A DNA stretch of 64,000 nt from positions 3,691,891-3,755,890 of the forward strand of contig NW_003101678.1 of the NCBI RefSeq assembly GCF_000003855.2, given 5' to 3'. The notes under the pieces are model-generated. The model searched no databases. It had not been told where the DNA came from and saw nothing but the letters and a program-made list of their open reading frames with translations. A program made the position numbers and the translations under genes. Positions 21,767 to 33,787 of this stretch are shown here, one piece after another. This stretch comes from Blastomyces gilchristii SLH14081 (taxonomy: Eukaryota; Ascomycota; Eurotiomycetes; Onygenales; Ajellomycetaceae). Numbering within the stretch: position 1 is the first letter of the stretch; each line of letters starts with the position of its first letter.

Positions 21767-22796
21767 TGTTCTCACTCAATGAAAAGTTGATCAGACTGTT
21801 TTAATTGAGATATTTCTAAGTCTGTTTTCAATTGAAAAGTTGGTCAGACTGTTTCAAAAGAAGAATAAAAGACTTTTGTGTATAAAACACCTGATTTTTT
21901 TCACACTAGTTCAGTAACTAGGTTAGATTTTTGAAGAGAATCTAATAAACTAAAATTGATTTTTGAGATAAATCAATAAAATCTTTATAATCTCTTTCTT
22001 GGGATACAGTGAGAAAGAGTATGATATCAATTAATAATAAATCAGATAATATAACAGTTTTTGAGAGAAAAACTGATAAAAAATAAATCAATTTTTTGTA
22101 GAGAAATTGATTAAAACTATTCAATTTTATTCTAAATTATTCAATTCTTCTCACACAACAAGTGTGCAACTCAAATCAGTTAATAAAGAGTGTAAAAAAG
22201 AAATGAGTATTAATGAAAGCTCTTCAGTCACTGAAAAAGTAATTCTTACTTAAAAGAATATGAAATTATGACAGAAAACAGCTCTGTTTTTAATTCTTTG
22301 TAAGAATATTGTGTAAAATTCAGAGAAAAACATCTTACTTTTTCAAGAGAAGTAAAAAACTATTTCTAAGATCTTTTTTTTTTTGCATTAACTGCTGCAG
22401 AAGAATGAGATAGAAACTGCTAAGATATGTACTACTGTATACTCTCTATCAAGACTTTCTCTCTTCAAAGTCTTGATATTATAGAGAATATAAGTCTGTT
22501 TCTATATAATAATATAAATATTGTCAGCAGGATGTAGAGAAACTGGTTATTTATATCTCAAAATAGAAGACTTTGTCAATGATTATATCAATATAGAGTT
22601 AATTCTCAAATTCAATAGAAACCTAGTGTTGCTGTTCTCAATTCCTTGCAGAATCTATTGAATATTGAGATATTAAAACTAGATTTAATATATCTCACTG
22701 TGCAGGGATCAAAGGCTCAGTCAGACCTTGAAGTATACTGATTTTATAGTTGTTGATGTGCTGTTGACTCATTATTGACTGATTATGTATCAAATG
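21767..22796 (-). other. LINE-1 region upstream of ORF1 (AT-rich part of 5' UTR)
   Basis: Decayed sequence between the ORF1 start and the GC-rich 5' end. LINE-2 contains the homologous segment from 63281 to its break at 63936, so it belongs to the element. No coding signal was recognised. Confidence 0.6.
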
Positions 22797-23407
22797 CTGT
22801 TGCTGAGGTATCTTTTTGTATTGTTCTGCCAGGGATGGGCCAGATTGAGAGGGGTAGTACAAGGGTGAGACTTGGTGTTGAAGTCTAGATACACTGATGA
22901 CAGACTGTGAAGGTTGCACTTCAGAAGTGTCCGTTGATTATATGCTTGATATTATTGCCGAGGTATCTTTTTGTATTTTTCTGCCGGGGATGGGCCAGAT
23001 TGGGAAGGGCGGTACGAGGGTGGGACTTGGCGTTGATGTTTTGGAACATCAAAGGTGGACAGGGTTTTCGCGGAGGTTGCTTCTCAGATATCTCCACAAT
23101 TACAGATCAGGGATCTTCCACAATCAAGAAGATTGGCGCATATGGCTATGTCTCTTCACCTTACAATTTGTATGGCACTTTGGCCCGGGGTTGTGGTGTG
23201 ATAGGGGTGAATGGGGGATAATCCCACACGGGAGTTTCAAACAACGTCTAGTTCACATTTGGCTGGATATCTCCACCACCACACGGGGTATGCGGTCGGC
23301 GATGGGGTCAAAATGCTCGTATGATCGAGGGCTTTTCGATGGATCTATCGGCGGGTTCTTATTCGAAAAATCGAGCGAGTTCGTGGTGGAGCGGTTGATG
23401 TCATCTG
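22797..23407 (-). promoter_or_regulatory. LINE-1 GC-rich 5' end with a 155-bp-spaced direct repeat
   Basis: The 5' end of the LINE keeps many CpG and GG/CC words, unlike the ORFs. A segment of about 85 bp occurs twice (about 22797-22885 and 22952-23042) with a period of 155 bp. The inner copy shows several G-to-A changes relative to the outer one. LINE 5' UTRs commonly hold the internal promoter, and some carry tandem monomers; that role is inferred here. A 171-codon plus-strand frame across it is antisense to the element and is not called. Confidence 0.6.
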
Positions 23408-24729
23408 AATAGCAGACTTTAAAGCTGTAAGAATTTTCATGAAATCTGTATTTAATCTGTAATTTAACTCTGAACTCTTTGATAAGTTTAAATATTAGTA
23501 GACTATTAAATCTCTTTAATATCTTATTATCTATACTTATTCTGACATTTTCTTTACAACTGTAAAGCTTATATACTGATTAAGTAAGTTAACTAGAGCT
23601 GCAGTTAAAAGACTCTTTTATTATATTCACAGCACTAGACTGACCGTGTGACCGTGTCTGGGACCAGAACCAGATTTTTTGATAGTTCCATTACCAATTC
23701 GACTGATCCCATTACACGGTTTTAACATTAGATAGTAGTTCCATACTGTCTCAGTGGGACTTACTGTCTACTCTTGTCACATTTTTCAAATAGAACCATG
23801 ATTTCCACTTCTCAATTTAAATTATTTTTATTGCTTTAAATGACTTTAAATCTCATTTGAGTGTTACCAAAAAGTGTTACTTTTTAAAAAATTAAAAATA
23901 GTCTAAAAAAAACCTTAAAATGTCTAAAAATAGTAACTTTATGCTAAGAATGAGACTAAATGGGATCAAATGAGATCATTTTCTCATTTTTTTCAAGTCA
24001 TGATTTCATTTTAAGATCTGATATATAGTCACTTTACATGTTTTTTTGATAGTCAGTCCCAGCGGGATTCACGCCAAGAAATGTATGAGACCAGATCAAA
24101 TGAGATCAAACATGAAATTCATGATCCCAGCGGCCAGTCTACACAGCACTACAGACTACTTTATTTAATATACTGCTAATATAGAAGATCTTAATTTTAC
24201 AGTCTATACTAATTCTGATTGAGTAGATAACACTGATAACTGTAAATTTATATTAAGTCTTCTCATCTGTCTAGCTAACGGCTCAATTATGTGAAAATTA
24301 GTTAAATAGAGAATTATAACTCTAAGTATCACAGAAGCTGAGTATATATCTGTTAATAAGAATTTAAAAACTGTAATCTAGCTATATAAACTACTAATTG
24401 AGCTTGAATTTCTACTCTCTGACTTCACTGTCTCTCTGTACATTGATAATAATAATATAATTATTATAGTGAATAATGATAAGATCACTCATAATATACA
24501 TTATATTAATATAAATCACTATCATGTCTATGATACTGCTGTATCAGACATTGTCAAGATTGAACACATAAATACTACTAATATGACTGTGAATACTCTT
24601 ATAAAAGCATTGATCTTTGAAGTTCATGAAAATGCTCTGATTAATATAAGAATTTAGATACTTATAGTCTGTAAAGCTCTGCAAGTATTCTGATGTATAT
24701 AAGACCGAATCAGACTGATATTTTTACAC
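23408..24729 (+). pseudogene. Copia-1 RNase H / C-terminal pol remnant
   Basis: Copia sequence resumes after LINE-1 and is again split by MITE-3 (23636-24141). Read through stops, 24170-24660 gives the copia RNase H signature: Y-T-N-S-D-W (family Y-x-D-A-D-W-A), L-A-N-G-S-I, L-S-I-T-E-A-E-Y (family L-S-T-T-E-A-E-Y), a D-N segment, and H-x-x-N-I-H-Y-I-N-I (family R-T-K-H-I-D-I). The last part (24469-24657) stays open for 62 codons. About 70 bp of unassigned sequence follow before the hAT boundary. Confidence 0.85.
23636..24141 (+). mobile_element. hAT-type MITE copy 3 (506 bp)
   Basis: The least decayed MITE. Ends TAGACTGACCGTGTGACC... and ...CCCAGCGGCCAGTCTA; perfect 8-bp TSD cacagcac (23628-23635 and 24142-24149). 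Its length equals copy 2 exactly. Inserted in Copia-1 between RT and RNase H. Confidence 0.95.
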
Positions 24730-27051
24730 TAGACTAGCCGGCAGAATTATGAATTTCATATTTGATTTCATTTGATCTGATCTCATACATTTCTTGATAT
24801 AAGTGTCATCAGAACCAAGCATTAAAAAAATCTGAAAATGAATCATTTCTGAAAGAAATGATGTGAAAAATGATCAGATTTAATTCAAGAACAGTGAAAT
24901 AAGAGTAATTTCTCAGAATAAATAATGAAAGATAATCATTCTTCTAAAATTAGAATGAGACTGAGACTGAAGATTAAATTTAGTCTCATTCAGTTCATTC
25001 AGTGATTGCTTATATAATCAGAATTTGATAACAATTATTGATAACACTCATGAAATAACTAAATACATTCTTGTGTAAGTTTATTCTTCACTTTATTATG
25101 AAAACTACACTTCTCTGATATACTGTAATCAGAGATATTATACTGTCTGATAATTTCATGTTTTATAATTATAAGTTTCTTGATTATTTCTTCTTATAAT
25201 TGTCTCTGATAATAGTGATAAATATCTTAGCTTGAGTTAAACTTTCACTTCATTCTTATCACTGTTAATGAAATTATTAGAATATTATACATTATCAGTG
25301 TAATAGTTAAATATATACTCTTAATAAGTTTTCATAACTCTAGAATTGATTTAATGTATAAATTTACCAGATTATCTTGAAGATAGCAGTCAAATTCAGT
25401 TTTATAAGCATGTAGTTTTATGTGATTTTTAATTGTAATTAATGTATATAAGTTCTGTTTCAAAGTTGATATTATAATTCTATGTGATATAAAGTATTTT
25501 CAAAGATCATTACTTACTAGAGAATTGTATTTCACTGTTTTCACATCTTTAATATCTGGTTATTTAAATCTCTGATAGTTAGTATTATAGTAGTCTTAGA
25601 CTAATTTAATATATAAGTCTTATTTCTTCTCTATTCAATCTTGAGAAGTATAGATATTAACTTAATAAGAGAGATCTAGTAGAGCTGCTATAGTATAGTA
25701 CTCTGTAAAAGATTGTTCAGTTTTACTGTAGTAATATACTAGTTTATTTCTTACAGTAATAATAGTCTGTATTATAGCATTATCTCAGACTGAATTTCTT
25801 TTCAAGTCATTTAACTACTTCTCAAGATGAGTAAATAAACTGTTATACACTTATCAGACTGACTGTAGTATTAATATACAAATGATTGAAACTGTCTTAG
25901 TTATCTTATAAAACTGAAACAGTAAATCAATCACATATTTCAACTGAGTTTATTTTATATCAGAAAGTTTCAATATCTGAATCTTTTTCTAATCAGAGTG
26001 TTACACTCAATGATCAATTATTTAACACAATTAAAGAGCTTAAACAGTTATCTCATATATTGAATTTCATTATATTCTAATATTCTGTATCACATTCAGT
26101 GATATGACTGATTTGTTTATTTATTAAATATTATGAAATTGTTATTATTATTTAGAGAAGATATAAATTGCATTAACAATGTTTCAAATCTGTGATATTT
26201 AAATTATTAGTCAATATATTCAAAATTAACACTAGTATTATCAAAAAGCATTATCAAAAAGCAATATTAAAAAGTGTTATTAAAAAATATTATCTTTTAC
26301 AGAGTGAATATAAAAGTTACTTAAGTGATCACTTTCATCTCATTCTCATCTCAAGAATTAGTCATCTTATTATTCTTCATCTCAATGTTAAGATTCTTTA
26401 TCAGTTTTTATATCATAAGTTGAATTATATAAATAATACAGAGAATCTGACCTTGTTTATCATTTCAGAAATACAAAGCGAATTTTTACTTCAAGCTCTT
26501 CATTATAGTGTAGTTATTCACAGCATTATTAGTTATAATTGTAAGAAGACTGAGACTAATAACTCAATAGTTATTTTTAATCACAGTTATTAATATCTCT
26601 ACTACATTATTCTCAGTATGACTACTAATCAATGATTCAAATTTAATTAATATCTCTTAATAAGTTCAGTTGTCATCAATGTAATAATATATAACTCTTA
26701 TAAATGTAAAATTATTTATACTAGTTTATACATTCACTGTGAGAGACACTCTTCAATGATTCTTCAACTCTGATTCTAGATAGTGCATATTAACTTTGTA
26801 GTATATCTTGAGATTGAATCAAAGACAGAATCGATGTAGAATATGAAGATGTGAATTAAGTATTTAAAGAAGTATTTAGAATTTGAGATTTTCAATTGAT
26901 TAAAGAGAAAGATTCAGAGATATATATATACAAAGTAATTATTCACAGAAGTTATCAGATAAGAGTTTTAATATCAGAGTACTAGTATATAATTATTTTC
27001 ACATAATTTTCTTCAAATTAGAAAGTTAGTATTATTAAAAATTATTATCTG
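24730..27051 (-). mobile_element. hAT DNA transposon, left part (probable source of the MITEs)
   Basis: Begins TAGACTAGCCGGCAG and for about 100 bp matches the end of the MITEs (shared words include atgaatttca, catttgatct and catacatttcttg), then diverges into transposase-coding sequence on the minus strand. The predicted left TSD arm is ttttacac (24722-24729). At 27051 it is interrupted by chromovirus E4 (TSD atctg); hAT sequence should resume at 44223. I could not find the right terminus. The element is heavily decayed. Confidence 0.75.
25000..25800 (-). pseudogene. hAT transposase C-terminal (dimerisation) region, decayed
   Basis: Minus-strand reading through stops gives Y-Y-Y-S-K-T-E-Q-S followed by A-A-L-L-D (family Y-Y-x-x-T-x-x-S ... 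A-x-x-L-x-P), about 25675-25745. Lower in coordinate comes E-F-D-x-Y-L (about 25390), a segment matching W-W-K-x-N-x-x-x-Y-P-x-I-A-x-M-A with decayed residues, and N-I-L-I-I-S-L-T...F-N-S-S-Q-D, corresponding to the D-x-L-S-I-P...E-R-V-F-S-S-A block of hATC domains. The order agrees with a transposase whose C terminus points to the 24730 end. The N-terminal part upstream (25800-27051, continuing after 44223) was not resolved. Confidence 0.7.
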
Positions 27052-27346
27052 TGTAAGAGGCCTACGCTGAATAGATTGGTATAATATATAGATCTTATAT
27101 AATAAAGTGAAAAATGTTAGAGAAGAAAAGAAAGACAAAGTGTGAGAATCAGTAATCAGAGTGAATATTTATACGCATACACAGTGAAGCTTCAGAGCAG
27201 AAGAATAGAAATTTCATGAGTTTTTCAGCTGAGAATTAACGACTGAAGATCAGAGCTTTTTAGTAAACTGAGAATTGAAGCTTTCAGTGAAATCTATGAA
27301 GTGTAATGAAATAGTCTATATAATTGATCAGATGCAGCCTGTCACA
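27052..27346 (-). repeat. E4 3' LTR (295 bp)
   Basis: Reverse complement of the family LTR, TGTAAGAGGCCTACGC... to ...GCAGCCTGTCACA. It shares with the other E4 LTR an internal variant containing a ctgaaaaactcatgaaat segment (as read on the minus strand), which E5 and E6 lack. A similar variant is present in E3. Confidence 0.9.
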
Positions 27347-29049
27347 TTAGTTCTCTCTTTTCAGAGATGAGATTGTGTGTAGTTCTTATCAGTCAAGAGC
27401 CACTGTTTCAGATAACATAAAGCTCAGAGTTCAGATCAGCTGATCATAGCTGACTTATTTCACAAGATATTATCAGCTGTGACTGCAGAATCTCTTATTG
27501 AGAATATCTTCAATCTCTGACTCAAGTTCATTGTCCTCTTCTATGATCTCTGATGATTGTCAATCAGAAGTCAGTTAAGAAGGAAATGAGTCAGTGACAG
27601 TGCAGCAGAGCAAGCTTATATGAAAGATATTATGAATCTCTGATGATATGTTAAGACAGTAATTATGACTGTCTAGAACTTCTATCACTTTATACTTGAT
27701 ATGATGATAATTCAGTATATGAGATGAGTATGTGATCTGTATATTCTTAAGATTCAATCACAACAGATTCTCTATCTCAAATTGCTTAATGAGATCTCAG
27801 TGAACATTGATTTAATTCTCTTCATTCTATTTAGTACTTATCATGAAGGCTTCTGCTCAGTCACAGATGTCTCAGAGCTTTGTTACTATATTATCAGTAA
27901 TCTGAATTGAACTATGAGAGTTCAGTGTGAACTGTGTGATCTCTAGAAGATTCAACACTTTCATATAATATCTGTATATAAGAAAGAACAGGCTTATATC
28001 TGTTGAAATAGCATTCTGGTCATTGATAGTGACTTCAGTGTGTAGAAGAAGATTATATCAGTCATCTTATAAATAATTACAGAACTTATAAAGATAATTC
28101 TTCACTATCTGAATTATTCACTCTGATGTATCATCAGTCTCAGAATGATAGATAGTTGATAAATAGTATATAATCTTGAGAACTTAACAGATTCTCATTC
28201 AGAGAGTGCTTATAAATTGACAGTCTTAATCTGATACTATAGATCTCAGCAATTCATGTATTTAATAGAATAAACTTCATAGAAAGGCTTCAGTGACTTG
28301 TTCAGTGTTAATTTTATTATAAGATTTCAATATCATATCTTTACTCAATCAGTCAATAATAATCAGAATGTTCTTACAACTCTTACTCTCAGAGAGATCA
28401 ACAGCAAAGTCAATTATCATATCTTATCAGATTCTATCAGAGACATTGAGTGATTTTAATAGATCTTTTCTACAGTTCTTTTATAAGATAATAGAGAAAT
28501 AATAATGACAGTTTCATATAAAGCATCTGATGCTGTTTGATATCTCTGATCAGTAGAATTCTTAAGAGAGTATTCAGTACAGTTATTCATAACTCAGATA
28601 TTCTGTCATACATGAATCATACATCTCTTGCATTTTCTGAGTGTATAAGAGTTCAGAGTAAGAGACTCAGTGATATTCATAAAATCACAGAGTATTATTG
28701 TTGTCAATTGAGTAATCTGAGATGTCGGTTCTTATACATAATTCAGAGAGGAATCAGAGTGCTTCTTAATATACTGCTTCAGTGAGTGTTTGAAGAAGTT
28801 TATCAGCTTAAGCTATTGCATGCCACAATTTATTCAGTGTTAATTCAGAGAAAGCTGAGATATCAGTAACAGTTCAGAGAGAGTGTGTTCTAATCAGAGA
28901 AATATATATAGTGTCATAAGTAATCTCATTATGATTAACTAGTAGTCTCAGATTCAAGACCTGATGTTCTCAGTTCATTCAGTAAGTGTCTACTACAGTA
29001 GATGATATATCTTACTCCTATTATAAGAGAGTATCTGTCATTAAGTTCT
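27347..29049 (-). pseudogene. E4 chromodomain and integrase remnant
   Basis: On the minus strand this is the 3' end of pol: a chromodomain at about 27435-27545, the preceding segment with L-D-S-H-N-Y-C-L-N (27575-27757 stays open for 60 codons), then decayed integrase to 29049. It ends at the E5 insertion (TSD gttct). The uninterrupted sequence is recognisable in E2 near 4800. Confidence 0.85.
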
Positions 29050-29388
29050 TGTGGCGGGCTGCGCCCGATCAATCATATAGACTATTCCATTACACTCCAT
29101 AGATTCTTTCATTCCCGATCGCCGATCCGCGGCCGCTACGAACGCGCGTAGCGTATGCTCCGATTCTCAGCCATTCCCGATCGCCGATCCTCGGCCGCTA
29201 CAGACGCGCGCATATTCTTCCGCTCTGAAGCTCCACTGCATATGTCACCACATACGCGTATAAATATCCATCTCAATTACTGATTCTCACACTTTCACTT
29301 TCTCTTTCTTTCCTTCTTTAACATTTTTAACTTTGTTATATAAGACCTATCAATATAATACTGATCTATTCAGTGTAGGCCTCTTACA
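29050..29388 (+). repeat. E5 5' LTR (339 bp)
   Basis: Best preserved chromovirus LTR: TGTGGCGGGCTGCGCCCG... to ...GTAGGCCTCTTACA. A TATAAATAT box is at 29259-29267, followed by a pyrimidine-rich tract, consistent with U3/R promoter architecture. No tRNA-type TGG primer site follows directly; the sequence after the LTR in E4, E5 and E6 reads about (c/t)t(t/a)(g/t/a)aaaaa(c/t)attcat. Confidence 0.93.
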
Positions 29389-29684
29389 CTATAAAAATAT
29401 TCATTGTCTCCTTATTAGAAATAATTATTCATTGAGAGATATCTGAATGTGTAACAATGTGTAAGAAATAGAGAAACAGTCAAACAGTTAAGCAGACACT
29501 GAGTTCTCAGATAGAAGCTTGCTCACCAGTTACTCTGACTCTGTAATAAGATCTTACAAAGAGAATAAGATCTTATAAGAGAATATCAGTAAAAGATCTG
29601 AGAGTTCTGACACTCAGATGTATAAGAATATGATTACACTTCTTCAGATTTCACAGATATTACATATCTGACAATCAATATAAT

Positions 29685-30850
29685 CATGTCTAATGATAAT
29701 AGGAAACTCTTGAACATGAGCATAGATATGATGCCACAGTGGCTCTGAGCAATATTGAAATTACAACAGTAATAGATAGCAGATATGCATGTAACTCAAC
29801 AACTTCAATATGAAGAAATTCAATAATTAACTCATGTGATTTCAACATCTACAGAATCAAATACAAAAGCACTGAAAGAATGCTTAGATGCTCTCACATA
29901 CTTCAATGCTTTCAATCTCACTCTCTACTCATCATGAAGAATGAAAATGCTCATGAAACTGAGTATAGATGAAGATGCTATTAGTTTACTAATCAATCAA
30001 GATTGATATATCAATAAATAATTGAAAGATCACATGAAACAGAAATTTCACTCATGAATAAAAGCATGTGAACTAGTATTATAAATGTCTGATAACATTA
30101 TAAAACATCTTGATATTCTGTTCTGAGACACTGTCATATAACAGAAAGTATTAGATTGATTATAGAGTATCTGACAGAGAAACACTTCTCTTATAACATT
30201 TATTTCTGACTTCAACACTAAGATTCTAGAAGCAGATAATCAATCTTGAGAGAATTGAATGAAGATTAGCATGCTCAAGAAGATATTGACTTTCAAACTC
30301 TTATAGATTCTTATAAGTGTAGATAAAGACCAGGCTTATGAAGACTTCTACACACAGCTCTGAACATTGAATGACTGTCTTATCAAGCTCAAGAGTATAC
30401 AGAACAGTGGCAGAAGATATTACATCTCAGTCACTTATACATCTGCACTGAAGAACAACAATGATGCAGATGCCATGAACTGAATAGATTCAAATATCTA
30501 TACATGAGCAAGAGTTTCCACTATTTGAACAGACTTCTGAGTTCCTGAGATCACTTCTGAAGAAGTCACTGATCAATGTTAATGTGAAGTATACATCAAC
30601 TGTAACTAATCAGAACACATTACTTTCAACTGCTGATCAACCTATGTGTCTTCATACTCAAGAGAAAGATCAGTGTCTTCTTGTTCAAAGAAGGAATTAG
30701 TGTCTGTCTGCATTAATCACATTACATTAGAGAAAGATTCAGAGAATAACTATAAGAATGTCTCAGTGAAACAGAGAAAAGATTAGCTCCTGTTCAAATT
30801 TGTAAACAGAAGCTTAAAGAGGTCAGACAACAACAATTTAAAGAGAAGAT
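29685..30850 (+). pseudogene. E5 gag remnant
   Basis: The likely start is the ATG at 29685 (M-S-N-D-N). The reading gives a capsid-like helical region with W (now TGA) positions, for example L-I-N-Q-D-W-Y at about 29990-30015, then D-F-N-T-K-I-L-E-A and a zinc knuckle near 30590-30635 with one Cys changed to Tyr. E6 has the parallel ATG at 49671. Stops throughout. Confidence 0.8.
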
Positions 30851-33691
30851 AACAATGAATGCAATTCTTGTATCTACTGTGATTAATAATATGTATAATA
30901 TGAAAGCCATGATAGACAGTGGTCTATGCTACTATGCAATGATAAAATCTTCAGTCATAAGATATTATAATCTTCAGTGTATTCCTCTATCAAAACCCTG
31001 ACTTCTTGCAGAATTTGATGATTCAAAAGACATTTGTACCTGTTACATGATGAAGCTGATCATAGATGTGAGAGAATATCAGTGTGAAGATATCTATACA
31101 TATGAAGTTAATAATCTTGATTATAATCTTATGTTAGAACTTGTCTGACTATCTGAACAAGGCATCTTGTTAAACACTTGAAACAGAAGCTTGATATTTC
31201 CTAACAATGATAGAGTTCATGAAGATGACATTTACAAGATTATGAACCTGACACAGATCTCTGTCAACACATATAAAATACTCTGAAAAAGAAGTCATCA
31301 TTAAAATCACTGACAGAGTTACTGACAAGTTTGCTGACAGCAGAATCATGTGTCAATCTATTCTGTCAGTCTGGTCAATATTAAAAAGACTCTAGAAAAG
31401 TTATCTTATATTATAATAACAGATTCCTGTATGAAACTCTCTCAATAATATCATGAATATCTAGATGTCTTTTAACAAGATAATATTATAAATATACCTC
31501 TCTTACAAGGTTCTGAAGTGAATCACAGTATCAAGTTAGAGAAAAAGAATGATAAGAATCTCAAACTGTTATAAGATTCTCTTTATAACATGTTCTGAGA
31601 TGAACTTCTTCTTCTTTAAAAGACACTCAATGATCTGTTGAATAAAGAATTCATATGTGTTAATAACTCTTCCACTGCAGTCTCTATTCTCTTTGCAAAG
31701 AAATCAGATAAAGAACTCTGATTCTGTGTGAACTACTGAGATCTGAACAGATTGATAAAGAAAGATTGATATTCTTTATCTCTTATCAATGAAACTCTAG
31801 CATGAATCAGATGAGCTTAATGATTTATAAAACTAGATGTTATCACTGTGTTTCATAAGATTTGTATTACTGAAGAAGATGAATGACTTACAGTATTTCA
31901 AATATATTATAATCACTTTGAATGAATAGTCTCACTCTTTGAACTGATTAACATTCTCAGTACATTTCAGAAGTATATCAACTGAGTGCTCTGAAATTTC
32001 CTTGATGAGTTTATATTAACTTATCTGAATAACATTCTCATCTTCACTGATGAATTCAGAAAAGAATATCAAGAACATGTGTGCAAGGTATTATAATAGC
32101 TATGAGAAGCAGAACTACTAATAGATATTAATAAGTATGATTTTGAAGTCAAGAGTATCAAGTATCTGAGTTTTATTATAGAAGCTGGTAAGAGAATTTG
32201 AATGAATTCTGAGAAAGTCTCTGCTATTCTTGAATGAGAAGCTCTGTATACTGTGAAAGATGTATAAACCTTCATCAGATTTGCTAACTTCTATTGATAA
32301 TTTATATGAAACTTCTCAGATATCATGAGATCACTTATAGACCTTATTAAGAAAGACTCAGTATTTCAATGATCAGTGAACACTGAAGCTGTATTTACAC
32401 AGATGAAGAAGATGTTCATTAATATCTCTCTACTGATAACATTTGATTCTGATTATGAGATAGTTATTGAAGCTGATTTCTCTGACTATGTAATAGAAGA
32501 AGTGATATTATAATATGATGATGAAGATGTTCTATGATTATATATCTTCATATCTAAGAAACTGAGTTCTGCTGAATGCAATTATGAGATCTATGATAAG
32601 GAACTTCTTATGATTATATACTGTTTAGAAGAATGAGACTCTGAACTCTAAAATATCTCTGAATTTGAGATAGTTATAGATTATAACAATCTTAAATACT
32701 TCATAACTATCTGTAAACTTACTGAATGACAGATGTGATAATCTGAGTTTCTAAGCTACTTTCATTTTATAATACACTACTGTTCTGACAGCCAGAACTT
32801 AATAACAGATGTTCTCTTATAATAAGAGCAAGATATACTTTCTGATATAACAGATACTCACTGAATGAATCAAGAGCACTGACTCTTGAATCTGAAGATA
32901 CTAGTTCATCAAGATGAAACAGCTTACAGTATCATATGTACTTCTCTGATTAGAACTGATATTGATATCTTCACTTTCTCTACACTGAATAAACTGTGAC
33001 ATACAGCAGCTTAGACTGATGAACTTCTTCAGATTCTTACTAAAGCAGTATGTTAAGAAGCATCTCAATTCCTCTCAGAACTATGTATAAGAACTGATAT
33101 CTCAGAATGTTCAATTAATGATAATAATACTCTATGATTCTGTGAATGATGCTGAGTCTCTTACTCTGAACTCTTACACACTCAGATAATATAAGAGATG
33201 TATGATTCATATATAACTGATCATCTGAGCTGTGAATAACTGTATAAAATGATCTTCTGAGAATTCTACTGATCTGAGATATTAAACAGTATCAGATGCT
33301 TTGTCTGAAACTGTAATTACTATTCTTCTATTATTTTATGAAAGAACTGTAGAAAAGATCTACTGAAATCACTTAATATCTCTGATAAAATCTGATAAGA
33401 TGTAGTGATTAACTTCACTGTTAATCTATCTGAGAGTAAGAATTGTAGAAACATTCTGATTATTGTTAACTGACTAAGTAAGAGTGTAATATTGAAATCT
33501 TGTGATAAGATAAATGCTGAATAAGTTATCAAAGTCTTCTTACAGAGTTCATTCTATCAGATGCATGAGTTACTGAGATTAATAGTATTAGATTAAAATC
33601 ATTAATTTGTGAGTACTCTCTGAACAAGAATCTATCAAGTTCTCAAGATTATATACTGTCTGTTAACTGTTTATCACTCTGAGACTGATAA
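30851..33691 (+). pseudogene. E5 protease, RT, RNase H and integrase core remnant
   Basis: Protease at about 30850-31150 (M-I-D-S-G motif still readable near 30910-30925), RT at about 31640-32280, RNase H at about 32410-32720 with I-E-A-D-F-S-D and E-L-L-M-I-V-Y, then the integrase core to 33691. There it is interrupted by Copia-2 (TSD gataa). Trp codons in the RT are consistently TGA. Confidence 0.87.
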
Positions 33692-33787
33692 TGTGGAAGG
33701 TGTAAAGCTTGTGTGATTGAAAGATTACTAGCTTTGTGAGAAGTTATATGGTGGAAGGATTAGTAAGCCAGATCATGTGACCTGACA
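33692..33787 (-). repeat. Copia-2 3' LTR (96 bp)
   Basis: Differs from the other LTR at about six positions, all transitions, for example ggtt/gatt, gtggga/gtgaga, cacgtg/catgtg and tggca/tgaca. On the minus strand it is preceded by a short purine tract (gagtgggaa, 33788-33796), a likely polypurine primer. Confidence 0.93.

Larger units (their letters stand above)
14836..23407 (-). mobile_element. Full-length Tad1-like LINE (LINE-1)
   Basis: Non-LTR retrotransposon in reverse orientation with a GC-rich 5' UTR (about 22700-23407), ORF1 (zinc-knuckle gag) and ORF2 (APE endonuclease, RT, RNase H, CCHC). It has a short 3' UTR and a (TAA)n tail, read here as (TTA)n from 14836. A perfect 14-bp TSD, aatagcagacttta, flanks it at 14822-14835 and 23408-23421, so the copy is 5'-complete. 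It is 8572 bp in the window; after removal of a MITE and a SINE it is about 7.67 kb. The domain order is that of the fungal Tad1 clade. It is inserted in Copia-1. Confidence 0.93.
13280..24729 (+). mobile_element. Ty1/copia element Copia-1 (fragmented by four insertions)
   Basis: Decayed copia retrotransposon in pieces 13280-13447, 13831-14835, 23408-23635 and 24142-24729. The gaps are filled by SINE-2, LINE-1 and MITE-3, and the right side runs into a hAT element at 24730. The RT piece lies left of the LINE and the RNase H piece right of it, in the correct order on the plus strand. No LTR of this element is visible: the left side is cut off at the gene island, and the right side disappears into the hAT nest. 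Confidence 0.85.

Noticed and set aside
22897..23412. 171-codon plus-strand frame in GC-rich sequence
   Set aside because: It lies antisense within the LINE-1 5' UTR, ends at the LINE boundary and overlaps another frame; no domain recognised.
26192..26593. 133-codon plus-strand frame inside the hAT element
   Set aside because: Strongly AT-biased, without motifs, and on the strand opposite to the transposase remnant.
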